DNA of 64,000 bases from Granulicella sp. (GTDB taxonomy: Bacteria > Acidobacteriota > Terriglobia > Terriglobales > Acidobacteriaceae), in assembly GCA_025408425.1 (NCBI GenBank), contig JANXYX010000001.1, positions 186,001-250,000 of the forward strand, in the 5' to 3' direction. Positions 54,838 through 64,000 of this stretch are shown piece by piece. The position numbers and the translations under genes were made by a program. A model generated the notes under the pieces. That model was not told the origin of the DNA, did not search any database, and worked only from the letters and a program-made list of their open reading frames with translations. How positions within the stretch are numbered: the first letter of the stretch is position 1; each line of letters begins with the position of its first letter.

Positions 54838-56877
54838 TTAGAAGGGGTTGGGTTGGTTGCTTAGGATTTCTTTGCCTCCGGATTGGGTGATGAAGTAGGT
54901 TTTGCCGGGGAGGGGTGGGAGTGGGTTGGTGAGGTCTTGCCAGAGGAAGATGCGTTGGACGCTGGACCACTTGAGGCTGAGGGAGGTGTTGTCTTCGAAG
55001 ATAGGTGGGGCGTCGGGGAAGAAGGATCCGTACCAGAGGTTGGAGCTGCGTCCGTTGAGGATGTGGATGGGCTGGCTGCCGGGGTCGGGGCGGTGGAGGT
55101 AGAAGCCGAGGGTGCTGGCTGATTCGTACTCGCCGTTGATGATGATGATGTCGTTGGGCTTGAGTTCGGGGGCGATAGCGGCGGCTAGTTGGCGTGAGGA
55201 GAGGACGGGGGAGAAGATCTGGAGGCCGAGGTGGGCGGCGAGCAGGAAGGCGAAGGTTGCGGCGGCGAGCCAGAGATTGGCGGCGTGGGGTTTGTAGTTG
55301 CGGCGAGCGAACCAGTTGGCGAGGGTTCCGGCGAAGAGGGCGATGGCGGTGATGAGGAGCGGATCGTGGAAGGCTCCCATGGCCTGGGCGTTGAGGTCGA
55401 GGAAGTGGCCGAAGGAGAGGGCGTAGTCGCCGGGGTTCTGCTGGAGGAGGGTGGCGAGGTCGGTGTTGGGGCCGGGTGGGGTGGAGTGGATGGCGAGGAA
55501 TCCGGCGGCGAGGGCGGCTATTGAGCCGAGGACGAGGAGCAGGACGGAGATGCGCTGGCCGGCGGTGACGCGGGGGTTGGGGACGGTGAAGGATTCGGCT
55601 TCGATGGCTTCTTCGGTGAGCCATGCGGCGATTAAAAGGGCGAAGGCGGGGAGGGTGGGGAGGACGTAGTACTCCTGGCGGGTGGAGAGGGAGAAGAAGA
55701 GCATGGGGATGGCGGCCCATAGTCCGAGGAGGAGGAGAGTGGACTCGCGGGGGGTGAGGTGGGCGCGGATGAGGACTTTCCAGGCGGGGATGCGGGCGAG
55801 GGCGTTGGGGAGGAAGGCGGACCAGGGCATGAGCCAGATGATGAGGAGTCCCCAGAAGAGGGCGAGGGGGACGGTGTCGTAGTCGCGGGGGACGCGGAGG
55901 TTGAGGTAGCGGAGGAGGTGCTCGTTGATGAAGTAGAACCAGGTCCAGCCGTGGACGTTTCCCTGGGTGGGTTGGGGGACTTGCCAGTGGTGGTGGCTGA
56001 AGGCGAGGTGGCCGGGGGTTCCTTGTGTGGGGTTGGCGAGGCCGATGAGGATGTGCCAAGGGGCGGCGAAGGTGAAGAAGACGAGAGTGCTGGAGATGGG
56101 GTGGAGTTGGCAGAGGCGTTTGATGGCGCCGCTTATTCCTCGGGTGAGCAGGAGGTGGAGGAGGACGATTGCGATGGGGAAGACGATTCCGATGAGGCCC
56201 TTGGTGAGGACGTTGAGGGCGCAGGCGGCGGCGAAGGTGTAGCTGAGGAGGCGGGGGGCGTGTGTGGCAAGGACGTGAGTGCGGTTCGCTTCGGGAATGC
56301 CCACCTTAGCGACGGTGAGACTGTCGCGAAGATGGGGCACCCGGCTCTGTGGTGGGTCGGGCTGCTGTTCGGTGAGGTAGTAGGCGAAGAGGGCGAGGGT
56401 TAGCCAGAGGCAGACCATGGCGTCGGGGATGGTGATGCGGGTGAAGATGAAGATGCCGAAGCTGGAGAGGAGGATGAGGGCTGCGTAGAGGCCGGCTCGG
56501 GTGGAGTTGAAGGCTCGGCGGGCGAAGGATTCCAGGATGAGGGCGAGGGCGAGGACGGTGAAGGCGAGGGGCAGGCGGGCGGCGAAGGTGTGGGGGCCGA
56601 AGAGTTTGAAGCTGGCAGCCATGCTCCAGTAGAGGAGCGGAGCTTTTTCGAGGTAGCGGATGCCGTTGGCGTAGAGGGTGACCCAGTCGTGGCGGAGGAG
56701 CATTTCGCGTGCGACTTCAGAGTGGACAGAGTCTGCGTCATCGAGGAGCGGTGGGGTGAAGAGGGTGAAGCTGGCGTAGAAGGCGAGCCAGAGGAGGAAG
56801 ATGGTGAGGCGATTGTCGCCGCGGAGGTTGGAGCTGGCGGCGTTGGGTGGAGGGAGTGGGTCGGCTATGGGCTGCAT
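54838..56877 (-). CDS. ArnT/PMT-like glycosyltransferase family 39 membrane protein
   Basis: 679 residues with about 11-13 hydrophobic helices. The first periplasmic loop holds the family motif PPLLDDADSVHSEVAREML and then YLEKAPLLYWSMAASFKLFG. This layout belongs to lipid-linked sugar transferases (GT39/GT83: protein mannosyltransferase or ArnT type) that use polyprenyl-phosphate sugars. Acceptor unknown: lipid A, protein or glycan. The C-terminal 150 residues form a soluble domain. It stands alone on the minus strand. Confidence 0.88.
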   Translation of the reverse strand: MQPIADPLPPPNAASSNLRGDNRLTIFLLWLAFYASFTLFTPPLLDDADSVHSEVAREMLLRHDWVTLYANGIRYLEKAPLLYWSMAASFKLFGPHTFAARLPLAFTVLALALILESFARRAFNSTRAGLYAALILLSSFGIFIFTRITIPDAMVCLWLTLALFAYYLTEQQPDPPQSRVPHLRDSLTVAKVGIPEANRTHVLATHAPRLLSYTFAAACALNVLTKGLIGIVFPIAIVLLHLLLTRGISGAIKRLCQLHPISSTLVFFTFAAPWHILIGLANPTQGTPGHLAFSHHHWQVPQPTQGNVHGWTWFYFINEHLLRYLNLRVPRDYDTVPLALFWGLLIIWLMPWSAFLPNALARIPAWKVLIRAHLTPRESTLLLLGLWAAIPMLFFSLSTRQEYYVLPTLPAFALLIAAWLTEEAIEAESFTVPNPRVTAGQRISVLLLVLGSIAALAAGFLAIHSTPPGPNTDLATLLQQNPGDYALSFGHFLDLNAQAMGAFHDPLLITAIALFAGTLANWFARRNYKPHAANLWLAAATFAFLLAAHLGLQIFSPVLSSRQLAAAIAPELKPNDIIIINGEYESASTLGFYLHRPDPGSQPIHILNGRSSNLWYGSFFPDAPPIFEDNTSLSLKWSSVQRIFLWQDLTNPLPPLPGKTYFITQSGGKEILSNQPNPF

Positions 56878-57070
56878 AGTTGGGGTGCGGCCACGTGCGG
56901 GGTTCTGCTAGTTGAGTGTATGCGGGGAGAGGTGCGAGGGCAAAAGATTTGCGGTGTGATGGGGTCGCGAGTGGGCTTGGAGGGTATTTGGGCAGTGGCT
57001 TCGCGCCGGGCGATACCCGCGCAGGTTACGTTTTGGGTTTGGGATCATCTAACTGGGCAGAGGTTTGAAG

Positions 57071-58132
57071 ATGACCAGGTTAAAGGTGATTCCCTTACTT
57101 TTCCTGGCGACTTTGTTTGCGCCAGCCTTCGCGCAGGGCGCCCACCCAGCCGGCCCAGGGACAATCAATTACGTGGAAGGAAGTGCATCGATCGATGGAC
57201 GTGCGATTACGTCGCGGTCGGTGGGAAATACTGCGCTCGGTGAGGGCGGAACGCTGTCGACGGCGAAAGGCAAGGTTGAGGTGCTGCTGACGCCGGGGGT
57301 GTTTTTGCGCGTGGACGATGAGAGTACGGTGCGGATGATTTCTCCGAGCGTGACGCATACCGAGGTGCAGATCCAGCGGGGACGGGCGCTGGTGGAGGTG
57401 AACCAACTCTCTCCGCAGGACAATATCCAGATCGATCTGAAGAACGGTCAGGCGGTGCTGGTAAAGCGGGGTCTGTATGAGTTTGATGTGGAGAAGCATA
57501 GGCTGCGGGTGTTTGAGGGCATGGCGGCGGCGTATGAGGGGAATGCTCCGCAGAGCGAGTCAGAGGCCATTGTGGTGAAGGACGGACAGCAGCTTGCTCT
57601 TACGGGCGAGCCGAGCAAGCCGCAGAGGTTCACCAAGAATACGACGGACGCGTTGTACCGGTGGAGCAGTCAGCGATCGGAGTATCTGGCTGAGGCGAAT
57701 GAAGGCCTGGCGGAGCGGTACGCTGGAAGCTATGACGACCACGGTGCGTATCCGAATGGCTGGGTGTGGGCTCCGGGGTTCTACGGATATACGTGGCTGC
57801 CGTGGAATGGGTATTTTTATAGTCCTTTTGACTTTGGGTACTACTCTCCCTGGTGGTATGGCTGGGGTTGGGGTTGGGGCGGCTACGGAGGGTATGGCTA
57901 TTGGGGGCACGGGTACCGCGGGGGGTATGGATATCGGGGCGGCCTTCCGGGGCGGCCTGGTGTAGGGCGGCCGGGTGGGCCTGGTGTAGGGCGGCCTGGT
58001 GGGCCTGGTGTAGGGCGGCCTGGCGGGGGGAGGCCGGGCGGTGGTGGTGTAGGGCGGCCTGGTGGTGGCGGTGGTGGCAGCGGCTCTCGTGGTGGTGGCT
58101 CTCATAGTAGCGGGGGTGGTGGCCACCGGTAG
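57071..58132 (+). CDS. Secreted FecR-domain protein with aromatic/glycine-rich low-complexity tail
   Basis: 353 residues. Signal peptide (MTRLKVIPLLFLATLFAPAFAQG). FecR-like beta domain (about 28-180: INYVEGSASIDGR...LGEGGTLSTAKGKVEVLLTPGVFLRVDDESTVRM). After a charged linker the tail becomes YGYTWLPWNGYFYSPFDFGYYSPWWYG with tandem GYGG and VGRPGGPG units, and ends in Gly/Ser/His. There is no kinase or TonB partner here, so the FecR domain probably has a structural, envelope-bound role. AGAGG lies upstream of ATG 57071. Confidence 0.8.
   Translation: MTRLKVIPLLFLATLFAPAFAQGAHPAGPGTINYVEGSASIDGRAITSRSVGNTALGEGGTLSTAKGKVEVLLTPGVFLRVDDESTVRMISPSVTHTEVQIQRGRALVEVNQLSPQDNIQIDLKNGQAVLVKRGLYEFDVEKHRLRVFEGMAAAYEGNAPQSESEAIVVKDGQQLALTGEPSKPQRFTKNTTDALYRWSSQRSEYLAEANEGLAERYAGSYDDHGAYPNGWVWAPGFYGYTWLPWNGYFYSPFDFGYYSPWWYGWGWGWGGYGGYGYWGHGYRGGYGYRGGLPGRPGVGRPGGPGVGRPGGPGVGRPGGGRPGGGGVGRPGGGGGGSGSRGGGSHSSGGGGHR
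57957..58061 (+). repeat. In-gene tandem repeat encoding VGRPGGPG units
   Basis: 24-base units of the type ggtgtagggcggcctggtgg occur three to four times with small changes, inside the C-terminal tail of the FecR-domain gene. The copy number may vary between strains. Confidence 0.75.
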
Positions 58133-58255
58133 TGAGGTTGATTTGCTGATTTGCAGGCTGCTTCGGGCGTCCACGGATGAGGTGGGCGCCTGATTGCGTG
58201 TGGGGCGGTCACGAGGGGAGCGGCTCTGATTGGAGCGGGCATCTATGATTGGAGT

Positions 58256-59383
58256 GTGGATCGATGGGAGCTGCGCTTGAATGACTTGGTGATATTGGCT
58301 GGGGCTGCTGGGAGTGCGGGGGCTGGTGTGAGTGGGCCTACGGCGGATCTGATTTTTGGAGATTGGTATCCGGCGTTGCGGGCGGACGTGCTGCGTGTGG
58401 GGAAGATGACGAAGGCGCTGCTGCTGGGGATTCCGATGGTGCTGGGGCGGAAGAACGACGGGACGTTGTTTGCGATGCGGGATTTGTGTCCTCACCGGGG
58501 GATACCGCTGTCGGCAGGGTGGTTTGATGGGGAGACGGTGACGTGCAAGTATCACGGGTGGCAGTTTGAGCCGTGCGGGGGGCAGTGCAAGGAGATACCT
58601 TCGCTGACGACGCATGACTCGCTGGACGCGACAAAGATTTATGCAGTGGCCTATCCGTGCGTGGAGCGAGATGGGTATGCGTGGGTGTATGTGCCTGAGC
58701 CGGGGACGGGGCGAAGTATGGGGGAGTTGCCACCGGTTCCGGAGGTGCCGAAGTTCTCTGCGAAGTATCGGAGTGCGCACCTGGTGGCGGACCTGCCGTG
58801 CAATGTCGACCATGGGATTATCGGGTTGATGGATCCGGCGCATGGGCCGTTTGTGCACCAGTCGTGGTGGTGGCGGAGCAAGGCGAGTATCCATGAGAAG
58901 GAGAAGCACTTCGAGCCGATTCCGGAGGGGTTCCGGATGTCGGCGCATGCTCCGAGCGGGAACAGCGCGCCGTACAAGTTGCTGGGGGTGTATGGGGAGC
59001 CGATTGTGACGACGATCGACTTTGTGCTGCCGAACCGGCGGTCTGAGACGATTCGCTGTGGGACGAAGTGGTTTTCTAGTTTGACTACGGTGACACCGGT
59101 GACGGCTTCTACGTGCCGGATCGATGTGTATGCGGCGTGGAATATTTTTTACAACGTTCCATTTGTAACTTCGATTGCTACTTTCTTTGGAGCGCGGTTT
59201 GTGGCGCAGGATCAGCAGACGATGGTGGAGCAGGCGGAGGGATTGCGGTCGAACCCTGCGCTGATGCTGATTGACGATGCGGACAAGCCGGCGAAGTGGT
59301 ATTTTGCGCTGAAGCAGGCGCGGTTGAAGGGGAGGAAGGAGCATCCGCTGGATGGGCCGGTGACGCTGCGGTGGCGGAGTTAG
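58256..59383 (+). CDS. Rieske [2Fe-2S] non-heme iron oxygenase, alpha-subunit type
   Basis: 375 residues. Rieske centre: CPHRG and CKYHGW (Cys78-x-His80 and Cys97-x2-His100). Mononuclear iron region: CNVDHGIIGLMDPAHGPFVH with His196 and His201 five apart, and Asp/Asn nearby. This is the architecture of ring-hydroxylating oxygenases such as PaO/Tic55-like or sterol/aromatic demethylases; no reductase gene is close. The start is unsure: GTG 58256 has GGAG too near, and an in-frame alternative is the TTG of LNDL. Substrate unknown. Confidence 0.88.
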   Translation: MDRWELRLNDLVILAGAAGSAGAGVSGPTADLIFGDWYPALRADVLRVGKMTKALLLGIPMVLGRKNDGTLFAMRDLCPHRGIPLSAGWFDGETVTCKYHGWQFEPCGGQCKEIPSLTTHDSLDATKIYAVAYPCVERDGYAWVYVPEPGTGRSMGELPPVPEVPKFSAKYRSAHLVADLPCNVDHGIIGLMDPAHGPFVHQSWWWRSKASIHEKEKHFEPIPEGFRMSAHAPSGNSAPYKLLGVYGEPIVTTIDFVLPNRRSETIRCGTKWFSSLTTVTPVTASTCRIDVYAAWNIFYNVPFVTSIATFFGARFVAQDQQTMVEQAEGLRSNPALMLIDDADKPAKWYFALKQARLKGRKEHPLDGPVTLRWRS

Positions 59384-59476
59384 GTTGGCGATTCCAGGTG
59401 CAGGCGAGGGCAAAGAGCAGGGAGTCCCACGTCAGACGTGAAGCTGCCTGACATGGGGAACCCGGCTTATGTGGGG

Positions 59477-61288
59477 TTATTTGTTGGTTGCGATGGCTTG
59501 GTGGGGTTGCCAGGCGGGGCCGCCCTCTTCCCACTGGTCGTCGGTGATTTGTTCGATCTGGGTTCCGTCGTAGCGCATGACGAAGATCTCTCCGTAGGGC
59601 TGGGGGGAGTCGGTGTAGAGGGCCTCGTCTTTGAAGCCCATGCGGGTGCTGGTGAAGAGGAGGCGTTCGCCGTCGGGCGACCAGGCGAGGTGGGCTTCGT
59701 TGCCGGGGGTGTTGGTTAGCTGCTTGAGGTCTTTGCCGTCGGGATGGATGGTGAAGACTTCGAAGTTGCCGTCGATCTGGCGGATGAAGGCGATGAGATC
59801 GTTGCGCGGCGACCAGAGGGGGAAGTTGTCGTACTCGGTGGTGAGTACGGAGGTGGTGTGGTCTTCGAGATTCATGATGCGCAGACCCTGGCCTTCAGGG
59901 CCGGCGGTGCGGTAGACGATGTGTTTGCCGTCGGGCGCGAAGCTTGCGAAGGCGTTGTTATTGGGACCGGAGGTGATGCGGTGGAAGCCGGTTCCGTCGG
60001 GGTTGATGACGGCGACCTGGGCTCCGCCATTTGCTGGATCCGCGGGCTTTTGGCCACCGACGGCGACGTCGAGGAAGGAAGAGAAGACACCGATTCCGAA
60101 GACGATCTGCCGGCTATCGGCAGACCATTGTGGAGCGAGCATCAACTCCTTCCGATCGAAGATGGAGCGGGCGGGCTTGCCTTCGTCGATGATGAAGATG
60201 GTGCTGCTCATGTCGGGATTGATGGTTGTTGTTACGAAGCGCCCTCCCGCCGGATCGTAGGCGGGCAGAAATGTGGTGGTGTCGACTTCGAAGTTCGGAT
60301 TACCGCTCCAAATCTTTGTTGGCTGGGGGGAGCGCTTCACGGTGTACCGGCTGTAGACGACCTGGGCGCCGTCGGGGGACCAGGAGGGAGAACGCAGATC
60401 TTCGCCTGCAGGACCAGGCTTACCACTGGCATAGAGGACTCCCGGGGTAGCATTGCGTTTGCGCACGTAGGCGGTTTCTCCTGATGGCAATACTGATGGG
60501 AATTCCTTGACGCCGGGACCAGCGGCTACGGGGGTCGTGGTGCCGGTCGCGATGTCGATACGGACGAGACTTGTTTCGCCCTCGCCTTTGCCTACGCGGT
60601 AGGTCCAGGTGTTCTCTGCGGACATGCAATAGGTGACGATGCTTTTGCTGTCGGGGGTCCATTTGGGGCTGCCGCAGAAGTTGCCGTGCTCGGAGATGCG
60701 TTTGAGTCCGGTGCCGTCGGGATGGATGAGATAGATATCGACGAGGTGCAGTCGCTCCCAGCGGCCTTTGGCGGGGGGCAGGTTGCTGCCGCGATCGGAG
60801 GAGAAGGCGATCCATTTGCCGTCGGGGGACCAGGCGGGGCGGAAGTCGCCGCTGTGGCCGGAGGTGAGAGGCGAGGCTTTATGGGTGGCGGTGTCGAGGG
60901 TCCAGAGGTTGGCGAATCCAGCGGCACGGGTGGAGACGAAGACGAGCTTTTTCCCGTCGGGGGAGAAGGCGGCCTGATCGTCGTAGGCGGGGTTGTCGGT
61001 GAGGCGCTCGATGCCGGTGCCGTCGGGGTGGACGCGGTAGAGATCGGCGGAGCCGACGCGCTCGGAGGTGAAGGCGATCCAGTCGGCGCGGGGGGACCAG
61101 GTGGGGTTGTAGTCGAGTTCGCCGGAGTGGGCGAGGGGGTGTTCTGCGGAGCCGTCTGCGTTGGAGATGAAGAGGTCGGCGTGGGTGGGGGCGATGCGCA
61201 GCAAGAGGATGTGATCGGCCGCAGGGCAAAGCAGCGATGTGGAGGCGAAGGCAGAGGCTATGACTAACAGGGTGCGGAGACGAAGCAT
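59477..61288 (-). CDS. Secreted TolB-like beta-propeller (WD40-like PD40) protein
   Basis: 603 residues. Signal peptide MLRLRTLLVIASAFASTSLLCPAA. The rest is a chain of PD40 repeats, each with a variant of P-W/F-S-P-D-G-x-x-I/L-x-F-x-S: WSPRADWIAFTSER, FSPDGKKLVFVSTR, WSPDGKWIAFSSDR, WTPDSKSIVTY and WSPDGAQVVYSR. Such propellers bind peptides or polysaccharides and occur in the periplasm. Without a tol-pal context it is not TolB proper. An in-frame upstream extension was rejected because the signal peptide begins at 61288. Confidence 0.85.
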   Translation of the reverse strand: MLRLRTLLVIASAFASTSLLCPAADHILLLRIAPTHADLFISNADGSAEHPLAHSGELDYNPTWSPRADWIAFTSERVGSADLYRVHPDGTGIERLTDNPAYDDQAAFSPDGKKLVFVSTRAAGFANLWTLDTATHKASPLTSGHSGDFRPAWSPDGKWIAFSSDRGSNLPPAKGRWERLHLVDIYLIHPDGTGLKRISEHGNFCGSPKWTPDSKSIVTYCMSAENTWTYRVGKGEGETSLVRIDIATGTTTPVAAGPGVKEFPSVLPSGETAYVRKRNATPGVLYASGKPGPAGEDLRSPSWSPDGAQVVYSRYTVKRSPQPTKIWSGNPNFEVDTTTFLPAYDPAGGRFVTTTINPDMSSTIFIIDEGKPARSIFDRKELMLAPQWSADSRQIVFGIGVFSSFLDVAVGGQKPADPANGGAQVAVINPDGTGFHRITSGPNNNAFASFAPDGKHIVYRTAGPEGQGLRIMNLEDHTTSVLTTEYDNFPLWSPRNDLIAFIRQIDGNFEVFTIHPDGKDLKQLTNTPGNEAHLAWSPDGERLLFTSTRMGFKDEALYTDSPQPYGEIFVMRYDGTQIEQITDDQWEEGGPAWQPHQAIATNK

Positions 61289-61424
61289 GTTTTGCCGCCT
61301 GGAGTTGTTGTGGAGCTGATGAGTGGCCCCAACAATATCATTCCGCAGGCGAGTTTGGGCCAAGAATCGCGATTGCTGGCCCACGTAGAGGGGGTGTGCG
61401 GCAGGAAGAGCTTTGGGAGTGCGG

Positions 61425-63995
61425 CTAGAAGGCGGTGACGCCCTCTTCGATGACGAGGCGGTCTACGGCGATGTTGAGGGCGAGGCCGAGTTTCTTGAAG
61501 CCATCCTTCCACTCTTCTGTCCAGTAGTCCTTGTCACTGCGGCGGAGGAGGTCGTTCCAGATGTTCTGGGCCTGCCAGAGGTTGACTTCGAAGGGCATGT
61601 CACGGAGGGTGTCTGCGATGGTGACGGCGCTGTTGAGAGCGGCAGAGGTGTTGTTGTCTCCGCCGACGGCGCCTTCGAGACGGACCATGGCGCGCTTCAT
61701 GCGCTGGCCTGCGGTGTAGCTGAGGAGCGCGGTGTCGAGGGGAATCTGGTCGGCTGTGGCGCGGGCGAGGAGGCTTTCGATTTCGACGGGGTCGAAGGCA
61801 TCGGACTCGAGGGCTCGGCGGAGGCTGGCGTTGATAGCGAAGTTGGCGGCGAGAGCGAGGGCTGGCGGGGGAGACATGCCGGCTTCGGTGAGGAAGTGCA
61901 TGAGGGAGGCGTGATCCTCGTAGATCTTGCGGAGGGAGTCTTCCATCTCGGCGAGGGTCTGGTTGAGGATAGTGCGCAGGATGCGGTGCTGCTCGTCGGC
62001 GAAGAGCGAGGTGAGGGAGTATCCGGTGGCGCTGACGGTGGTTTCGCCGCCGTCGGTGGAGCGGCGTGCGCCAAAGAAGCGATCTATGAGGCGGATGACC
62101 TCGGGGAGGTTGGCACGGCGCATGGCGGTGCCGATGTTTGCGGAGAAGGTGGCGAAACGTTCGACCTCGGTGGGATCGTCGGCGTTGTAACGTTTGACGG
62201 CGGCGGAGAGGTTCTGGTCGCCGAGGTGGAGGACGGCGAAGCAGATGGTTTCAGCCTCCTCGGTGATGCGGGAGCTAATGAGGGCGCGACCGAGTGCGAC
62301 GCGACCGCGTCCGGAGCTGAAGACCTCGTGGGAGTCGCGGTGGAGGTCGAAGCAGAAGAGCTCGCCGTCTTCGGGGTAGGAGCGGAAGATGGAGCTGATG
62401 GCGTAGTGTGCACCGACCTGTTCGAGGCCGATGCGCATGGTGGTGACGTAGCGGCGATAGACTTCGGCGCCGTCCTTGAGCTCTGGGACGTTGCTTTTTG
62501 CGTTGGCGAGGAGGGCGAGGAACTGGGCTTCGAGGGCGGCGCCGGGCTCGCCAAAGAGCTTGGCGGCGAGCTGGAGGACGCGTCCGGCGTAGGCGATGAT
62601 CTGGACGGTTTCGATGCCGGAGATCTCGTCGAAGAACCATCCGCAGCTGGTGTACATGAGCTGGGCGTGGCGCTGGAGCTCGAGGAGTTCAAATGCGGTG
62701 ACGCGCTCCGCGGGTGACAGAGGGTGAACCTGGTGAGCGGCAAAGAAGGATTCGGTATTGGCTGGGGAGCGATCAAGGATGATCTGGATGTAGGCGTCGC
62801 GAGCGGCCCAGAGATCTTTGAAGAGTCCCTTGGCCAGGGTTTCGGCGAGGGGGGCGGAGGTGTCGCGGAGGAGGTCGAGGGCTTCGCGGAGGGGCTTGCG
62901 CCACTGCTGGTTCCATCCGGCTTTGCCGCCGTTGCAGCCGCAGTCGGAGCGCCATCGTTCTATTCCGTGTGCGCAGGACCAGGAGGTATTTTCGGCGACC
63001 TCGGCTTGCCACTGGGGCGGGAACTTGTCGAGGAATTCTCCGTAGTTGGTGAGCTGGGCGACCTGGCCTTCGTCGATCCAGTGCATGGCGTAGGAGAGTG
63101 CCATCTCGCCGTGCTTGTGGTGGTGGCCGTAGCTTTCGCCGTCGGTGGCGACGTGTGAGAGCTGGGCGTTGTCGGGTTGGCCGGGAGTGGCGGAGTGGAG
63201 GCCGTTGAGGAGGCGACGGCCGAACTCTTCGCCGCTGTTGAGGAGGCCTTCGAAGGCGATGGCGCGGGAGCCGGGGCCATCGTAGAAGAAGACGGCGATG
63301 CTGCGGCCGTTGTTGAGGTTGACGGTGTAGGGGTGGGTGGGGTCGCAGGTGGCGTTGGGGGTGTCGGTCCAGGCTGCGTCTGGCGCCTCAGCGATATGGC
63401 GTACGCGGGCACACTGGATGGGGGCCAGGACGGTGAACTTGATGCCTTCCTGGGCCATGAGGTCGAGGACTTCGCGATTGGCTGCGGTTTCTGCGAGCCA
63501 CATACCTTCTGGCTTGCGGCCGAAGCGATGTTCGAAGTCAGCGATGCCCCAGCGGATCTGGGTGATGGCGTCTCGGCGGCTGGCGAGGGGCATGATGATG
63601 TGGTTGTAGACCTGGGCCATGGCCGAGCCGTGTCCGCTGTAGCGCTGGCGGCTGGTTTTGTCGGCGTCGAGGATCATGCGGTAGGTGCGGGGAGCTTTGT
63701 CCTGGAGCCAGCTGAGCAGGGTGGCGCCGAAGTTGAAGCTCATGCGGGCGTAGTTGTTGACGATGCGGATGATCTCGTTCTTGCTCTTGGTGTCGACGAT
63801 GCGAGAGGCGCCGTTGGGGGCGTAACACTCTGCAGTGATGCGGTCGTTCCAGTCGTGATAGGGAGCGGCGGAGTCCTGAACTTCGACGGTTTCGAGCCAG
63901 GGGTTCTCGCGGGGCGGCTGGTAGAAGTGGCCATGGACACAGACGTAGCGAGCAGGCTGGGTAACGGCCCTGGACAGCTTCGCGATGTTGAACAT
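61425..63995 (-). CDS. Glycoside hydrolase family 57 / DUF3536 protein
   Basis: 856 residues from the ATG at 63995. N-terminal GH57-like barrel: YVCVHGHFYQPPRENPWLETVE, then FGATLLSWLQDKAPRTY, GIADFEHRFGRKPEGMWLAETAANREVLDLMA and LSHVATDGESYGHHHKHGE. The DUF3536 C-terminal helical region follows. Related enzymes act on alpha-glucans (amylase or 4-alpha-glucanotransferase type). Only five bases precede the start in the window, so no ribosome binding site can be seen and the true start could be slightly upstream. Confidence 0.88.
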   Translation of the reverse strand: MFNIAKLSRAVTQPARYVCVHGHFYQPPRENPWLETVEVQDSAAPYHDWNDRITAECYAPNGASRIVDTKSKNEIIRIVNNYARMSFNFGATLLSWLQDKAPRTYRMILDADKTSRQRYSGHGSAMAQVYNHIIMPLASRRDAITQIRWGIADFEHRFGRKPEGMWLAETAANREVLDLMAQEGIKFTVLAPIQCARVRHIAEAPDAAWTDTPNATCDPTHPYTVNLNNGRSIAVFFYDGPGSRAIAFEGLLNSGEEFGRRLLNGLHSATPGQPDNAQLSHVATDGESYGHHHKHGEMALSYAMHWIDEGQVAQLTNYGEFLDKFPPQWQAEVAENTSWSCAHGIERWRSDCGCNGGKAGWNQQWRKPLREALDLLRDTSAPLAETLAKGLFKDLWAARDAYIQIILDRSPANTESFFAAHQVHPLSPAERVTAFELLELQRHAQLMYTSCGWFFDEISGIETVQIIAYAGRVLQLAAKLFGEPGAALEAQFLALLANAKSNVPELKDGAEVYRRYVTTMRIGLEQVGAHYAISSIFRSYPEDGELFCFDLHRDSHEVFSSGRGRVALGRALISSRITEEAETICFAVLHLGDQNLSAAVKRYNADDPTEVERFATFSANIGTAMRRANLPEVIRLIDRFFGARRSTDGGETTVSATGYSLTSLFADEQHRILRTILNQTLAEMEDSLRKIYEDHASLMHFLTEAGMSPPPALALAANFAINASLRRALESDAFDPVEIESLLARATADQIPLDTALLSYTAGQRMKRAMVRLEGAVGGDNNTSAALNSAVTIADTLRDMPFEVNLWQAQNIWNDLLRRSDKDYWTEEWKDGFKKLGLALNIAVDRLVIEEGVTAF

Positions 63996-64000
63996 GCCGG

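Noticed and set aside
57560-59413. 617-codon minus-strand frame across the FecR-domain and Rieske genes
   Set aside because: Spans two real plus-strand genes and is Arg/Pro/His-rich, with no domain.
61413-62717. 434-codon plus-strand frame opposite the GH57/DUF3536 gene
   Set aside because: Gly/Val/Glu/Asp-rich shadow of a well-supported minus-strand enzyme.

Overview
The window looks like chromosomal DNA of a soil-type Acidobacteriota (Terriglobia: Granulicella/Terriglobus/Edaphobacter-like). The grounds are a G+C-rich composition, three very large TonB-dependent receptors that start with a carboxypeptidase-regulatory-like domain, many secreted plant-polysaccharide enzymes, MacB-like permeases without an ATPase, an HpnI-type hopanoid glycosyltransferase, and secreted proteins with an internal two-helix GCGSGG tail. 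This is inferred from gene content; no rRNA or tRNA gene was seen.

Layout. 0-9.3 kb: 5'-truncated amidohydrolase, ICMT-like methyltransferase, HU, DUF2461, an SPFH protein, a secreted beta-propeller-like protein, a cupin, MnmE and an MFS permease. 9.3-16.2 kb: secreted GH31 alpha-xylosidase divergent from an Oar-like TonB receptor. 16.2-19.5 kb: a pantothenate/CoA operon coaBC-panB-panC on the minus strand. 19.6-22.3 kb: a second TonB receptor with a classic plug. 22.5-27.3 kb: aldo/keto reductase, an SRPBCC-ArsR pair behind its own promoter/operator, a GH5-CBM2 cellulase, and ruvA. 27.4-32.4 kb: SelO, a gene-poor stretch leading to a secreted protein of unknown function with a frameshifted start, and TrhO. 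32.4-36 kb: secreted esterase, tartrate/D-malate dehydrogenase and ACS-type transporter, which read as one catabolic operon. 36.2-40.1 kb: GH51 arabinofuranosidase, DUF1080 protein and a TlpA-like thioredoxin. 40.2-40.7 kb: RNase P RNA on the minus strand. 40.9-47.1 kb: a third TonB receptor and two orphan FtsX/MacB permeases. 47.1-50.7 kb: a decayed HAF-repeat gene, HpnI, a DUF6249-like membrane protein and an ECF sigma factor with a putative membrane partner. 51-64 kb: secreted proteins, a GT39 mannosyltransferase-like protein, a FecR-domain protein with a glycine-rich tail, a Rieske oxygenase, a TolB-like propeller protein and a GH57/DUF3536 protein.

How the parts work together. GH31, GH5-CBM2, GH51, DUF1080, GH57 and the TonB receptors suggest a lifestyle of degrading plant or microbial polysaccharides and importing the products. 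The ECF sigma factor and the divergent DUF6249-like gene share a promoter architecture (TGAAACTTT, 14 bases, GTCTAA, on both strands), so they very likely form a small autoregulated module. The base composition also changes along the window regardless of gene direction: the plus strand is C-rich on the left and G-rich on the right, with the change at about 19.5-22.5 kb. I found no complete system that I can call new. The best leads are the mirrored ECF promoters, the skew switch, the ATPase-less permease pair, the paired signal-peptide frameshifts and the GCGSGG tail architecture.
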